NCBI RefSeq assembly: GCF_902459465.1
Contig: NC_047082.1
Span: 2,542,001-2,606,000 of the forward strand
Reading direction: 5' to 3'
DNA length: 64,000 nucleotides
Origin: Asterias rubens
Lineage: Eukaryota; Echinodermata; Asteroidea; Forcipulatida; Asteriidae
Of this stretch, positions 24,266 to 36,319 are shown in pieces. Below the pieces are notes generated by a model. That model made no database searches and was not told where the DNA came from. It worked only from the letters and a program-made list of their open reading frames with translations. How positions within the stretch are numbered: the first letter of the stretch is position 1; each line of letters opens with the position of its first letter. A program made the translations under genes and the position numbers.

Positions 24266-24905
24266 GGGATGGAAGGTGAGATGGTTCTATGACGACGGTG
24301 ACTCCATCATACGACCATCGCCCTTTGTCATCGCCATTGTCCTAGTAGTCGTCGTTAGCACTTTAGTCACATCTTTATAGACATGAAGGATGGTGACGCC
24401 ATTTTGTTTCTTTTCCATTAAACTCATTGTAACCAAATCGAGGTTGGGGGTTAGTTTCGTCTTTAATTAACTGGAACTAAAATGAGATATAAAATCAATC
24501 AAGCCCATCCCACTTCATATTCCAGCACGCACAAAGGAATACAGAAGTTGTTATTTTTTTTCTTTCTTGGAAATATTTTTTATTGATGGCTGCTCCAGGG
24601 CTTATCCAAACAATAGAGCACAATTCATTGATTGCGTAAACCTACTGCCTGAATTGAGTTCAATCTATTAGCTTGTCGATGAATGGAGATTTATTCCATT
24701 TCATCGCACTCTTTGTTGCAACAATGTGGTACCTGGTTTTTCTTTTCTTTTCTATTGTAAGGCAAATTGTAAAATATTTGCGAGTAGAAATGTGACGCGG
24801 GTCTAAACTGCACGTATTGATAGCACTCGATCAAATGAACCAAATTACCATATTACCAAAATGTGGTGGTGTTTTGGCGGCAACGACGGATAGCACTTCA
24901 CATCG

Positions 24906-25150
24906 TTGGGCACAATTTCATAGAGCTGCTTAAGCAGAAAATAATCCTTTAAAATGTCTGCTTAGCAAAAAATATATGCAGGGGACCTGTCACAAACTGT
25001 GCACAAAACATGTTATATTGGCTGGTTACTCTTTTCCAGTACAATTGTTGAGTTTAGTAAAGTTGTTGTGCTTAAGCAGCTCTATGAAATTGGACTCTGC
25101 AATCCAATTGGATGGGAGACTTTTGAACGCTAGGTGGCAGCAGACTAACC
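24906..25150. mobile_element. MITE family 2 followed by a half MITE family 4
   Basis: 24906-25096 runs GGGCACAATTTCATAGAGCT to GCAGCTCTATGAAATTGGAC. 25097-25150 then carries TTGGATGGGAGACTTTTGAA and GCTAGGTGGCAGCAGACTAA of family 4. Confidence 0.75.
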
Positions 25151-25164
25151 AGATAATTTCACAT

Positions 25165-25342
25165 TGATTTCAACCTTGTGAAAAAAATACATCTTTGTCG
25201 AAAACAACATTACTTCAGAGGGAGCCGTTTCTCACAATAATTTATACTATCAACCTCTTATCTCCCCATTACTCGTTACCAAGAAAGGTTTTATGCTCAT
25301 AAATATTTTGAGTAATTACCAATAGTTTCCACTGCCTTTAAA
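25165..25342. mobile_element. MITE family 1, right half
   Basis: Carries CAGAGGGAGCCGTTTCTCAC and ends AATAGTTTCCACTGCCTTTA. The left half is missing. Confidence 0.75.
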
Positions 25343-25764
25343 CTGGAAAAAAATCAAGATGGCCACACCATAATAAAAGTGTATTGTTGTATTCTGATCA
25401 AATGATGTCGAAATAATTTCGGTCAGTAATACTAAACCGTGTCAATTGTTATCGAGTTCAGCGACTTTAAAATACTTGTACAAGAAACCAGTATTTTTTG
25501 TAAAATCCATAATATTCTCGAATGTTTTTTTTATAGCCACAGTTAAGTTTTTTTTTAAACATCCCCTTTTGATACATGAACCATGATGCTGGTAGGAGAC
25601 TTTAATACAGCATGGCTCGAATGTTGGTTTGGGCTGTAAAATTAAATGAGCCAGCCGCTAAGTGAAATGAGTTCCTGTTGACATTTGCGGGAAACCTAAA
25701 GTAACTAAATAGTTGCTGCAGATATCCTTATGGTGCAGTGTAGTTACTATTTAAAAAGTATAAG

Positions 25765-25860
25765 ACAAGAACTGAGATCCCAAGAACTAGGATCCCAAGG
25801 ATTGGGATCCCAAGAACAGAACTGGGATCCCACGGAATGGGATCCTAAGGACGAGGATTT
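25765..25860. repeat. Short minisatellite of GGGATCCCAAGAAC units
   Basis: Repeated (A/G)GGATCCCAAGAACT-like words of 15-25 bp, about six units, rich in BamHI-type GGATCC palindromes. Confidence 0.75.
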
Positions 25861-26278
25861 ACGTCAGAGGCCACTCTCTGGGGTTATTCACGAGCCTCGA
25901 AGTGTGACGTCAGATGTTCAGGCTGTTGCGATACAATCTTAATATTGATATGTTGCCGCGAGAGGGCGTGGGAACAGTGATACATTTGTTATTCTTTATT
26001 GACTCTGGTCCAAGAATTAAATGATTTGCTATCTTGAAATTTATCCAAAAGGTAGGCGTACGACTCCGCCCATTAGGAGGACCATGATGGTATCACAGTA
26101 CATGACCCTGTGTCTTCAATACCCGACGAGCATGAAACCCGCTAAACTACGTCACACGTCAAAACAATCCAGGACCAAGGATGACTCATCCAGGGTTTCT
26201 GCGAAGTGACGTAACCGGTAAGCCCTCAGCTATCTCTCCCTGCCTCCCTACAATCAGTAATCCCACTTCAAATGTATA

Positions 26279-26438
26279 GGCCCTTTTCGAAACGACGGCT
26301 TCGGCTCCGGATTCGGCTCAGGCTAGCTTGGCCCCGCTGGTTGTTTTGACAATATTGCGCGTGCTTTGCGTATACGCATTCAGGGCTTCAGACGAGAGAA
26401 CGGAGCCTCAAGCAGAAGCCGTGGTTTCGAAACGGGCC
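26279..26438. mobile_element. Short TIR element (GGCCCTTTTCGAAACGACGGCTTC)
   Basis: Left end GGCCCTTTTCGAAACGACGG and right end CCGTGGTTTCGAAACGGGCC are inverted copies about 25 bp long, around a GC-rich centre. No coding frame. From 26,440 to 27,936 I see only AT-rich DNA, C and G tracts and chance open frames. Confidence 0.7.
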
Positions 26439-27936
26439 ATAGAGTGAAAAGACCTTGAATATTATGATTACGTTAATAATACAGTCACTGACCGTCATTG
26501 GTTGTTGTTACGTAATATTAACGGGAATGGTCATAATGGCAAGTGCAACAACAGGAGCAGCTGCGGTGCCGTAATTGTCAAAACGGTCTCTTAGGATCTG
26601 GTCTTGAATTGGTTTATTTTGTTGTAATTATTGGGATATTTTGAAGTGGGGATTGGAAGCGGGGGGATTTCTGGGAATGGGTTCTGAAAAACTAATTATT
26701 GTTGGGGAAATGACTTATTAAGTGACAGCTCGTTAGTATTTGCACTTCGTATAATTCTTCCATGAAATACTCCCGTTTGAATTAAGTGTTACAACTGAGT
26801 GTGGTACATACTCCCCCCCCCCCCACCCCAAATAAATATGAGCCCCTAAGTGTTCACCATTTTGAAATCCGGGCCTTTTTTATTTCAATACATTTCATAA
26901 GCTTTAACGATGATAACTCCAATGTTTTAAATATATGTATTTGTTTTTTAAACTCATATCGGATTATTTTGTATAAAATAGTAAATGGCATGAGAATGGC
27001 GTTTAAAAGGGCTTGCTCTAAAGAAGTGAGAATGTTACCATAGTTTCGGCGCTGTTTGATCAAAGTTAATTGCATTTGAGGACCCCAAACGCTGCTTATT
27101 TCAACGACCATCCCGTGACACTGTCATATTCCCTAATTCACGAACTTCTTTGTGTTGTTTTGACGAAAACATGGATGAATTTGATGAAGTAGTCACATAC
27201 TGGCTACTTTTATGAAAACTGGATTGGAATTATAAACCAATCTTACACAGTGTCACAAGAGGGCGACTTTTGTGCATTTATGTTCTTATTCATTACGTCA
27301 TCAATAACTTTACAAAAAAAAATTGTTTAGTTACTTTTTATCAAACTTTAAAAACGATACAGCTTCCGAGTTCGAAATACTATGATTGCGAAGAATGGAA
27401 GAAAGGTCCTTGCAGCAAGCAGCAAGTTTGTCTGTGAATCGGTCAGAATAACATGTAGTAACAAACACATTCTAAGAATTTCACTTATCACCTTTTGGAG
27501 AAAGAGTAATTTTTTTTGCTCCTTTTCGAGCCGGAAACGTTCTTTGTTTGTATCTTCCAAAGAATCGGAACAAAGACTTGTCAATCGATACGTAGGGAGG
27601 GAGGGGGGGGGGGCGTTGGCTGCTGACAAACAAATCTTCTTGGGTCCACTTTTGCTGGTATATTGCTTGATTCAACCGTGAGCAAAACCCATCTAGTCAC
27701 AGTTCCCTGCACAATTATATTAACATTTATCAATTTTTCAAGGAGTGATATCCGACTCTGAAGTAGTTCATTATATTATTGAGGGATAGAAATGTTTTCA
27801 ACCTTTTGATAATAACCACTTATTGTGTTGATACCGCAGTTCGCTTATTGCGTAATACTAGAAACGAAGTGACCTTCGGGTTTTGCGGCAGGTTTCTGTG
27901 AAATGTTTTTTGGTAAAGTAAATAATAAAGTACGCG

Positions 27937-28323
27937 TTAAAGGCAGTGGACACTATTGGTAACTACTCAAAATAATTATTAGCACAAAACCTTACTTGGT
28001 AACTAATAATGGGGAGAGGTTGATCGTACAAAACATTGTGAGAAACAGCTCCCTCTGAAGTGACGTAGTTTTCGAGAAAGAAGTAATTTTCCACGAATTT
28101 GATTTCGAGACCTCAAGTTTAGAACTTGAGGTCTCGAAATCAAGCATCAGGAAGCACACAACTTCGTGTGACAAGGGTGTTTTTTCTTTCATTATTATCG
28201 CGCAACTTCTGCGACCGATTGAACTCAAATTTTCACAGGTTTTGTTATTTTATGCATATGTTGAGATGCACCAAGTGAGAATACTGGTCTTTGACAATTA
28301 CCAATAGTGTCCAATGTCTTTAA
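27937..28323. mobile_element. MITE family 1, full-length copy
   Basis: TTAAAGGCAGTGGACACTAT to TAGTGTCCAATGTCTTTAA, with the strong central hairpin of GAGACCTCAAGTTTAGAAC and GAGGTCTCGAAATC words. Confidence 0.9.
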
Positions 28324-28575
28324 TCTCGTTAAAAAAACTTGGCAGCTTACACTTTTAATTTTCATTTAATCCGTTGCCAAGGTTGTATTCTGGGAAACTG
28401 GGCACTTGTGGATTTTGGATTACGTAACCATTTACGGGTGAAATGTTGTGTTTTGCGCGCGAGAGAAAAGAAGATGCGCGCCCCTGCTGGGTGATTTCAA
28501 AAAGACCACGTGATCTTGTTTGCTTTGAAGGCCGATCCTTGAGTTTATTAGGGCCTCTCTTGGCAGCCAAGTTTG

Positions 28576-28880
28576 TGTTAAAGCCATTGGACACTTTCGG
28601 TAAACAGTATTGTATTGTAAAGGCCCATACTTCGTGTAGCACAACTTTTATATAAAATAACAAATCTGTGAAAATTTAGGCTTAATCGGTCATCGGAGTC
28701 GGGAGAAAATAACGGGAAAACCCATACCTTGTTTCCGCACGTTTCGCCGCGTGACATGTGTTTAAAATAAATCCGTAATTCTCGACAACGACAATTGATA
28801 ATTGTCTTAATGTTTTCTCGAAAAGTAAAGCATTTCATGGAATAATATTTCAAAAGAAGTCTTTCACCATTACCTTCTGT
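28576..28880. mobile_element. Diverged relative of MITE family 1
   Basis: GTTAAAGCCATTGGACACTT, then AACAAATCTGTGAAAATTTA and ATCGGTCATCGGAGTCGGGA. The right end is poorly preserved (TCTTTCACCATTACCTTCTG). Confidence 0.5.
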
Positions 28881-29287
28881 AAACCCTGTAAGTTATTTGT
28901 ATATCTGTGAATTTTTTTTTTCTGTGCCGAAAGTGTATAATCGCTTTAAAGGGGAAAGTTTTATCTTTAACTGCTTGTATTTTTTCCACATCGAATTAAT
29001 CATATTATTTGAAAGAATCCCGGCTGAGTGAGTTTTCTTGTGTGACTGACCATTTCCTTTGAGAGAGAAGTACTTTAGTTCCTTCCTCTGCAATATGCAA
29101 CAACAAAAAACATACAAAGAAATAAATCACATCAGAAGGGAAAGTTGATACAAGCTTTACTGATAACGTCATGAAATGCATATCTACATTTGTATCTTCA
29201 ATATAGACCTTTTGACATATGACATCACGTTTACAAAAGAGACACTGCGACTAAACTTCGTGCCATTATCACTTCGGCCTATGCACA

Positions 29288-29670
29288 TTAAAGGAACACG
29301 TTGCCTCGGATCGGTCGAGTTGGTCCTTGAAAAGCGTTCTGTAACCGTTTGTTATAAAATCGATATGGTTAGAAAGATGTTGCAAAAGAAGAATACAATG
29401 ATCTACACAAATATGCCTCGAAATTGCGTGGTTTTCTTTTTACCTCGTCGATTAACACGGTCGGCCATTTATGGGAGTCAAATTTTTTACTTCCATAAAT
29501 GGCCGACCGTGTTAGTTCGCGACGTAAAATGACAACCGTGCAATTTTGAGTGATACTTGTGTGGACCATTATATTCTACCTTGAAACCATTTTTCTAACC
29601 AAGCATTTCATAACAAACGGTTGCAAACGTGTTTTTGAGACCAACTCGTCCGATTCCAAACATCAACTCT
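29288..29670. mobile_element. Full-length fold-back element (TTAAAGGAACACGTTGCC)
   Basis: The whole element folds on a centre near 29485. Arms include GGATCGGTCGAGTTGGTC against GACCAACTCGTCCGATTCC, CCGTTTGTTATAAAAT against CATAACAAACGG, and ACACGGTCGGCCATTTATGG against CCATAAATGGCCGACCGTGT. A separate family-1-like end (AAAGGTGTCCGGTGC) lies at about 29750. 29,770-31,720 holds nothing else I recognise. Confidence 0.75.
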
Positions 29671-29769
29671 GATATTTTATGGAGGTTTTTATCATATTTA
29701 TATATGACGAAAGGGGTACATCATTCTCCACACTTTGACATTTACCAAAGGTGTCCGGTGCTTTCTAAT

Positions 29770-31720
29770 CGAGCATGAATTTGTCTTGAGGTTGACCCGT
29801 TCTTCCTGGTGGGTTATGCGGCACAGATAACGGTCAACTTGCTTGATATAGACCGGTGCACTATATGAGATTGTTTATGGAATGGGTATAGCGTATGGTA
29901 AATGGGTAGGCGTTGAAAATAGATAAAAACCCACGATGGTTTGGCGTTTCGGAATTTGAGTCTTTCGCATTAGACTTTTGTTGTGGTTGTCAGATTTCAT
30001 TCTCTCCTCCAATTTTAAGGTCCCTCTGCTAAGATTTATTGATCCTTTTTGCGTCGTACGGAACTATGTTTAGTTCATAAATCAATAGTTTAAGAATCCT
30101 TCACGGTAAGACATTTGTTGATGTGGATGACACCTTAGTTGTCAAGGGTGGGGCGGGGTGGGGGTGAGTAGGTGTTCACATTCAAATAACCCTCCAGGGT
30201 TCGGGAAAGTTCCACAGTTGGGAACCGTGTCCAAAACCAATGGGAGGTGTTGCAAATAAAAGTGTTACCAAAAGAGGAACAGGAGGTCCATGGTTGCAGG
30301 CGTACACAAGCTTGGTGGGTGAGTGGGGATAAATACCGACCACTTCAATCGAGGGTGGTTTGAACCTTGACCTAGTGACGTAATGTCAGCCTTGAGTTTA
30401 TGCCCGAAAACGGGCCTTGTGTGTTTTTGGGGTTTTGTCTGTTTTATCACTCCTTCATGGTTCGCTGGACCGGAACGTAAATATCTCACAAGCAGCTGTT
30501 TACTTATTGTCCAGCTTTATGAATGAGGTCACCAATGCACCAAACGCGTAATGGAACAACTTCAAAAAATATTATGAACACAGCTGTGATATCGCTTTGG
30601 GGAGATGAACCGGGACAGAATTCAGTATTTGGATTCGACCTGACCTGTTTAAAGACCATAACAACAGAAGTAGAATAGATTACTGCTTTGGGTTTAATAA
30701 CAATGCCAGTAACTCGCCTGCATTTCAATGTGTTGTTATAGTATCTCACTGAAAAGTCAACTTGTATGTTTTTAGAATAACCATGGAGGTAGAAGGGATT
30801 TGAGGCATTGCATGGTGAGGTATCAATATATATATTTGGTTTGCGCATTGAGCAAGGAAACACCACGGGTAGGCTGTATCTTATACTTGCAAGGAGAGTT
30901 TTTTTTTGGAGAGCTGTTATTCTATACATACGGTTATTCAAACGCTTTTTTGTAGACCAACTCGCCCTACATAAACTTGTGTTCAAACATCTCGTCTATA
31001 CCCAACACTGTACTCCATTGTGAAAGTCCTTGCCCTTAACGAATAGAACCATAAAACGACATTTAATGTCATTTTTATACAAATAAATATCGCATATGGA
31101 CTTGCTGTCCCATACATTTTAATAGAGTTTAATAGAAATGCACATAAAATTAATACATTAATTTCGTTGTAGAGTAATTTCTTTTTTAATAATGATGGGA
31201 ATAGATGACTATATAATATTGATTGTTCGCTGAAAATTAATTAAGTTTTCGCTTTGTATGGGCAATAACTCCTATCTGGAGTGAAACATTTCTACCAGGA
31301 TGCTTGAGGCGGATTATAGCTATAACTTTTATAGTTTCTAATTTAATTTTAAAACTTTATGTGACGAGTTTTGTACTGTAAATGCCCGTCCGCCACGTTA
31401 CTCACGATTGGCAATTACTTTATATTTTTAATCGAACAAAAGTCGTAGCACCTGGTTTCAAGAGACATTTGCATGAACATTGTATGTGACAATTATGTCA
31501 ATTCTACAACTATCAGGGCGTGTGAACACATACACTAGTGAAAATAGAGGCAAAAACGTAAATTTTTAATTTGTCACGTTATGCATATTTCCACTGCTTA
31601 CCCCTTTCTACTTTTTTGATATGTTGTTTTTGGAGGGTTTAAAGAGACTGTTGCCAAAAAATAATTTATGTTGCAATTTTGTCTAGGTCAAGCCATTCTT
31701 TCGCTTAGATTGACTAGACT
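29770..31720. other. Gene-less stretch
   Basis: No recognisable exon or repeat. A 160-codon open frame on the minus strand (30504-30986) opens with a non-ATG codon, has no similarity I can name and no splice context. I read it as chance. Confidence 0.4.
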
Positions 31721-31722
31721 AA

Positions 31723-31877
31723 TGGGTGCGTTTGTTTAGCTTCCCTGGGTCTACCCCGTCGTGTGGCGTTTTTTTCCCAGGACGAAAGTGTGCAGATAAT
31801 TACCCACTTTCGTCCTGAAAAAAAACCCACCACCCACACACCGGGGTCGACCCAGGGGAGCTAAACGAACGCACCCA
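31723..31877. mobile_element. 155-bp MITE with TGGGTGCGTTTGTTTAGC ends
   Basis: Left end TGGGTGCGTTTGTTTAGCTT and right end AGCTAAACGAACGCACCCA are inverted copies. The inner arms continue (CCTGGGTCTACCCCG against CGGGGTCGACCCAGG, and CAGGACGAAAGTG against CACTTTCGTCCTG), so nearly all of it is a hairpin. No clear target duplication. Confidence 0.8.
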
Positions 31878-31879
31878 TA

Positions 31880-32045
31880 GTTGGTATGACCATACCTCCA
31901 TGGTATGACACTGCTCAAGAACAACAAAGGTCATCGGGTGGGTTCGAATCCCACCCGAGTAATATGCCTGTGATTTTTTTCACAGAACTCGGGTAAGTAC
32001 TGAGTATACAGTGCTGTAACACACATCGGTGCATATGGGTGAAAA
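31880..32045 (+). mobile_element. SINE-2 (tRNA-derived)
   Basis: tRNA-like head with box B GTGGGTTCGAATCCCACCCG, then AATATGCCTGTGATTTTTTT, CTCGGGTAAGTACTGAGTAT and ACACACATCGGTGCATATGG. The same family lies reversed at 46083-46245. Confidence 0.8.
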
Positions 32046-32785
32046 CCAAAATGAACTTCTTTATTCTTCCCAAACTTGTCACCGTATCATGGCAGTCGTT
32101 GTGCAAGGCAGTTTCATGATTACAACACATAGATTGAGATTTATTTCTGACATGGAACAGCCGTTGGTTGCAAGAGCAGTGCCTGAGTTTCGCTGTTGTG
32201 ATACCCATGGCCTAAATACGCTACGTGGTTATTGGCGCACCATGGTGACGTCACACCATTATACGAGATAAGGTCGAGATTTTGAGAGAAAACATTTGGT
32301 CGGGCGCGTTTTTATTTTCTTACCAAGTACGCAAAACATATTTTACTAACACTCCTGCCATATCAGTTTATTGTTAAATTCAGCAAAGGCAAGCCACCCC
32401 CACTCAACTTTCAAAAGACAAAATTTCGACATAAGTTAAAAGTCACATTGACATGCCCTATAGCAGCGTGCAGGGATTGTGTTTTGCGAAATGTTTTCTT
32501 CGAATTTGAGCTGCGCTTTGTACTTTTATTGAATCCCCTATTGAATTGGAATATTGTGCAACGGGGACAATGAAGTTGGAGTGGGATTTGAGATAGATGG
32601 TGTACCGTTGAGGCGTGATTTTACACGGCCGGGGTTGTGGCCCTGACCCGCTTCGATTCAAAGCCACTGTCGTTGCATAATGAGACGTTCCTTTCCCTGA
32701 AATAAAAACCCGTTTTAATAAAGACGTATTACATTTGTATACATGGTACACCGGGGGCCGTGGTAAGGTTGAACACTGTTCACTC

Positions 32786-33066
32786 CTTGTGTGATTTACT
32801 CTTTGATCCAGAGAAGCAATTATGGTTGAAGAAGAACTAATTGCCTTTCCAGATAATCAGTGCAGATTCATATGTTTGTCCTGTTTTTTAGTGTTGTGCA
32901 TATCCTAATTTGTTGAAATGATACACTGACTTGTGGCTATGGTAAGGTTTACTCCTTGAAGCAGAGCAGCAATTATGGTTAAAGACAATCTTATTGTCCT
33001 TTTCAGTTAACAGTCATTGCGGGTTCATACGTATTACTTGTTTTTTGTTGTGTATATCCTTTCACT
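32786..33066. repeat. Imperfect tandem duplication, about 130-160 bp unit
   Basis: Both halves contain TTCACTCCTTG or TTTACTCCTTG, AGCAATTATGGTTGAAGA or AGCAATTATGGTTAAAGA, and TGTTGTGCATATCC or TTGTTGTGTATATCC in the same order. Confidence 0.6.
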
Positions 33067-33628
33067 AAGGTCTTCAAAACGCAGCTATGAAATAAAGGAA
33101 AATATTCTTGGAAACATGTCTCTGTCCGGAGGCTGTTGCACTCGTGCTACGATCCGACAGGAGAAGGGATGGTGATTTGAAAGGGTTTATGGTGATGTGG
33201 TTACCCATGCATGTAGACCTACCAGTCATTTCAAACACCACAATGCCCCTCGGCTATCCCTACCTTCATCAATAACCATCACTTTCAATTCAAGTCCGCG
33301 GAATTAGGAACACAACTTCAAGATTCGGTTTTATACACTTTTGTTCATTCCCTTTTTATTAATATATTAATTGACAATTTAAAGTTCATGAGATTTGTTA
33401 TACTCAACTCCCCCATCCCCATCCTCTACCGATCCCCGACCCCCGCCCCCCCCCCTCGTTTCCCTACCAGCATATAGTACTTTTTATGTGCGATAGTACT
33501 TTTTATGATACCTTTTTATGTTCTCTTTATCCGACAGTGGATCATTTTCCAATTATGGTTTACGATTGTTTGGAATATTATTGGTATAATTTTGGTTTGC
33601 GGTGGCACCATGTTTGCATCTACCGGCC

Positions 33629-33832
33629 AGGGCCCAATGTCACAAAGCCTGTACGCAGATAAAAAACAAGACTACCAACCAGATTTTAACTTGTTGCATA
33701 TTGCTTGTTACTGGCATTCAGCTATTGTTTGCTTATCCTGAATATCACGTGGAAATTTGGTTGGTAATCCTATTTTTATTAAGGAAGACATTTCATGCTA
33801 AGCTGGTTACCAGCTTTCTGAAATTGGGCCCT
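33629..33832. mobile_element. MITE family 2, variant copy
   Basis: GGGCCCAATGTCACAAAGCC to CAGCTTTCTGAAATTGGGCCC, resembling the variant at 20954-21195. Confidence 0.75.
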
Positions 33833-34539
33833 GGTAGATTGTGTTCTTTTGAGAGCTTGCCTTGCTTTATATTCTACTGTGTATTATTGGTCTTCTAAAA
33901 CCCCAGTGCTCAATCTTTGAAAGGGCGCTAGTGTTATTTCTGTTGGACAAAGGTAGAGATCATGTGACTAAAGGGGGGGATCAAGGTCACATGACATCTT
34001 CCAGTTAAATGCTGATTGCCCATAATTTTGGTTCGCACCTCAGTGACCCTTTTCATGTCATTTTTATCTATAGGCACGTGCGTATATTGAGCCTTCTTAT
34101 AACTTTCGCTTTTGGTGGTGTGGCCCGTATAGTAAACACCTATGTATACGGCTGTTGCCTGAACACTTGTTTCGCTTTCACCTGCGGCTGTGTTAATGCA
34201 TTCCAAGTTTGTTGACCTTTTCAAATTTCGTCATCAGAAGTTTCTCGATTTAAATTGATGATTTTTCTTTGAAGTTCAATGAAATGAGAAGATGAGAGGT
34301 TTTTGTTATATATAATAAATCTATCATATTTCACAACACTTATAAATGACTTAGTTATTTACCAAAGCTTGCCTATTTGATTTTGATAACCATTTAAACG
34401 GGAACCTTTATCTTGGTTTATATCTATCGTTAATTTCTCTTTTTCAGAACCAGGATGAAACTTCTCATATAAATGGTCCACCCCATTTTGATTGATTCAC
34501 GATTTGTAGCCCATCCCTAACCCAAGCCTGTATACCTCA

Positions 34540-34700
34540 TTTTTAAAAGGGCAAGGGCACCAAGGCATTTTTATCCTTATAAAGGGCACCCTATGAGGAA
34601 TTTGTAATTTTCTGCTGGCGCATTTCAAGAGCACCAAGGCATTACCATGGGGCATGGGGGCAATCACCTCCATTGCCTCCGTGAAGTACCAGACCCTGCT
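34540..34700. repeat. Dispersed repeat (GGGCACCAAGGCATT), two adjacent units
   Basis: GGGCACCAAGGCATTTTTAT and GAGCACCAAGGCATTACCAT, followed by CATTGCCTCCGTGAAGTACC as at 7225-7310. Confidence 0.55.
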
Positions 34701-34799
34701 AACCCTAATATTACTTTTAATAATATCCTTGTCATATATAGCGCACGTATCTACCAAACAAGGCCGGTACTCAAGGCGCCGAGATATACAAACTTTCAG

Positions 34800-35035
34800 T
34801 GATTCTGAGACCCGATTATTTAGCACCTTCTAAGGGTTTACAAGGTGCTATGGCGCCTATATAGCAGCCACAGCCAGGAACACCGGCGGGGCGAACTCTT
34901 TCTCTTTTCGAAAAGTGCACTGGGTTCTTTTACATGCGTTACCCAACACATGGGACCAACGGCTTTACGTCCCATCCGAAGGAAGGACGAAGCAATGGTT
35001 AAGTGTCTTGCTTATTAAGGACATAGTGTCACGAG
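34800..35035 (-). mobile_element. SINE-1, minus strand, lacking the tRNA-like head
   Basis: Contains CCACAGCCAGGAACACCGGC, TTACATGCGTTACCCAACAC, ACGGCTTTACGTCCCATCCG and AGCAATGGTTAAGTGTCTTG in SINE-1 order. The box A/B region expected beyond 35,035 is missing (5'-truncated). Confidence 0.75.
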
Positions 35036-35162
35036 ACTGACGGTTGCAACAAGCCAACTTTATTTCTCTGTTTGTTTCTTCCGAAACTTCACCATCCTCG
35101 TGAAAAGTTGACCCCCCCCCCCCCGCTCCTAAAATAAGATATTCTTACTTGAATGTAAAAAT

Positions 35163-35340
35163 ACAATTTCGTAAAGCTGTTCAGCAGAAAATACTGCTTG
35201 ACAAATTCTTTTCTTCGAGCGGAGCACCAGTCACAACAATGCAAATTAAACCTAGTTTTGGCTGGTAACTCTGCTAAGTATTTCTTGTCTGTGCTTAGTA
35301 AGTTTGTATTGCTTACTTGCTTTATGAAATTGGGCCCAGC
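35163..35340. mobile_element. MITE family 2, partly degraded
   Basis: TTTCGTAAAGCTGTTCAGCA at the left and GCTTTATGAAATTGGGCCC at the right, with GGCTGGTAACTCTGCTAAGT inside. Confidence 0.7.
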
Positions 35341-35830
35341 ACGGAATAGCCGTACTCTACAGATATACAAATATTTGTGAATAATATGCGACCTCGTCAG
35401 CCCATACATGATTTATACAAGCGTGCAAAATGTATTATTTAAATAAACTCTCAATGTTATCCCAGTTGTGTGCCCATTCTTCTGACCCACGAGAGTTCGT
35501 GGACTCGAAAAGGGGAACAAAAAACAAAAAAGAAAGTATTTTTTTGCAATAATATTTAGGGAGTACGCCTGACACCTTCAGAGACATTGTTGGTCTTCTT
35601 CCCCTTGTCACTTCGAATGACTCGACGGCACGTTCCATATCCAAAGTCAAGGACCCCATGGGTATGTCTTGCAAGAACACACCCACGCGTCACGTGCCGA
35701 GAGTCACCTGACTGCCACTATACCTTTTGTGGCCCTTGATTGTACCTTGCTCAATGGTAGACTTGATTCAAGTCTTAGATCGCAATTATCAGCCACAAAA
35801 ATGCCCCCCACATTATAAGCTAACACGCGC

Positions 35831-36319
35831 GCCGGTGTCAGATGCAATTGTGTCCGCCATGCAATACTCTCCGCTCCGGACACTTTTGCATATGCAATCG
35901 TGTCCGGGGCTATGCAAAAACCGTCCGGTGGACCGTGTACATGACTAATCTGTACATGTGTGTGCGCGCGTAAGCGAGCGTGCATTACTGAACCTACGTA
36001 TCCCAACATGAATATTTTATGATTGCAGCGAATACCCAACGGCCAAACATTTCCCATGTCATTCATGACATGCACTTAGCTTGTAAAAAAATGGCGAACG
36101 TGTCCCGTCGGCAATGGGCGTTTAGTTTACTGCAAGGACGGTTTTGCACGGGGGCGGACACAACTGCATATGCAAATGTGTCCGGGCGGACACAATTGCA
36201 TTATGCAGCAGCGTCCGGGCGGAGACGAATGCATATGCAAAACCGTCCGGCGGACATTATTGCATATGCAGTCTTCCGGATAGTATTGCATAGAGGACAT
36301 AATTGCATGCGACACCGGC
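35831..36319. mobile_element. TIR element with GTCCGG / TTGCATATGCAA sub-repeats, copy A
   Basis: Left end GCCGGTGTCAGATGCAATTG and right end ATAATTGCATGCGACACCGGC are inverted copies, and the inversion extends through CCATGCAATACT and AGTATTGCATAG. Inside each end are four or more short blocks alternating GTCCGG(G/C)GGAC with TTGCATATGCAA-like words. The centre is unique (CCCATGTCATTCATGACATG). No transposase frame, no obvious target duplication. Family not recognised. Confidence 0.75.

Noticed and set aside
28355..28663. 102-codon open frame (minus)
   Set aside because: It overlaps a diverged MITE and competing frames on both strands; no domain.
30504..30986. 160-codon open frame on the minus strand
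   Set aside because: Its first codon is not ATG, there is no family resemblance and no splice or promoter context. This length is expected by chance in 64 kb.
33934..34224. 96-codon open frame (minus)
   Set aside because: No similarity I can name and a competing frame of 68 codons on the other strand; treated as chance.
36121..36319. CRISPR-like array of short repeats
   Set aside because: The blocks are irregular, inverted and without unique spacers. They are sub-repeats of a eukaryotic TIR element.
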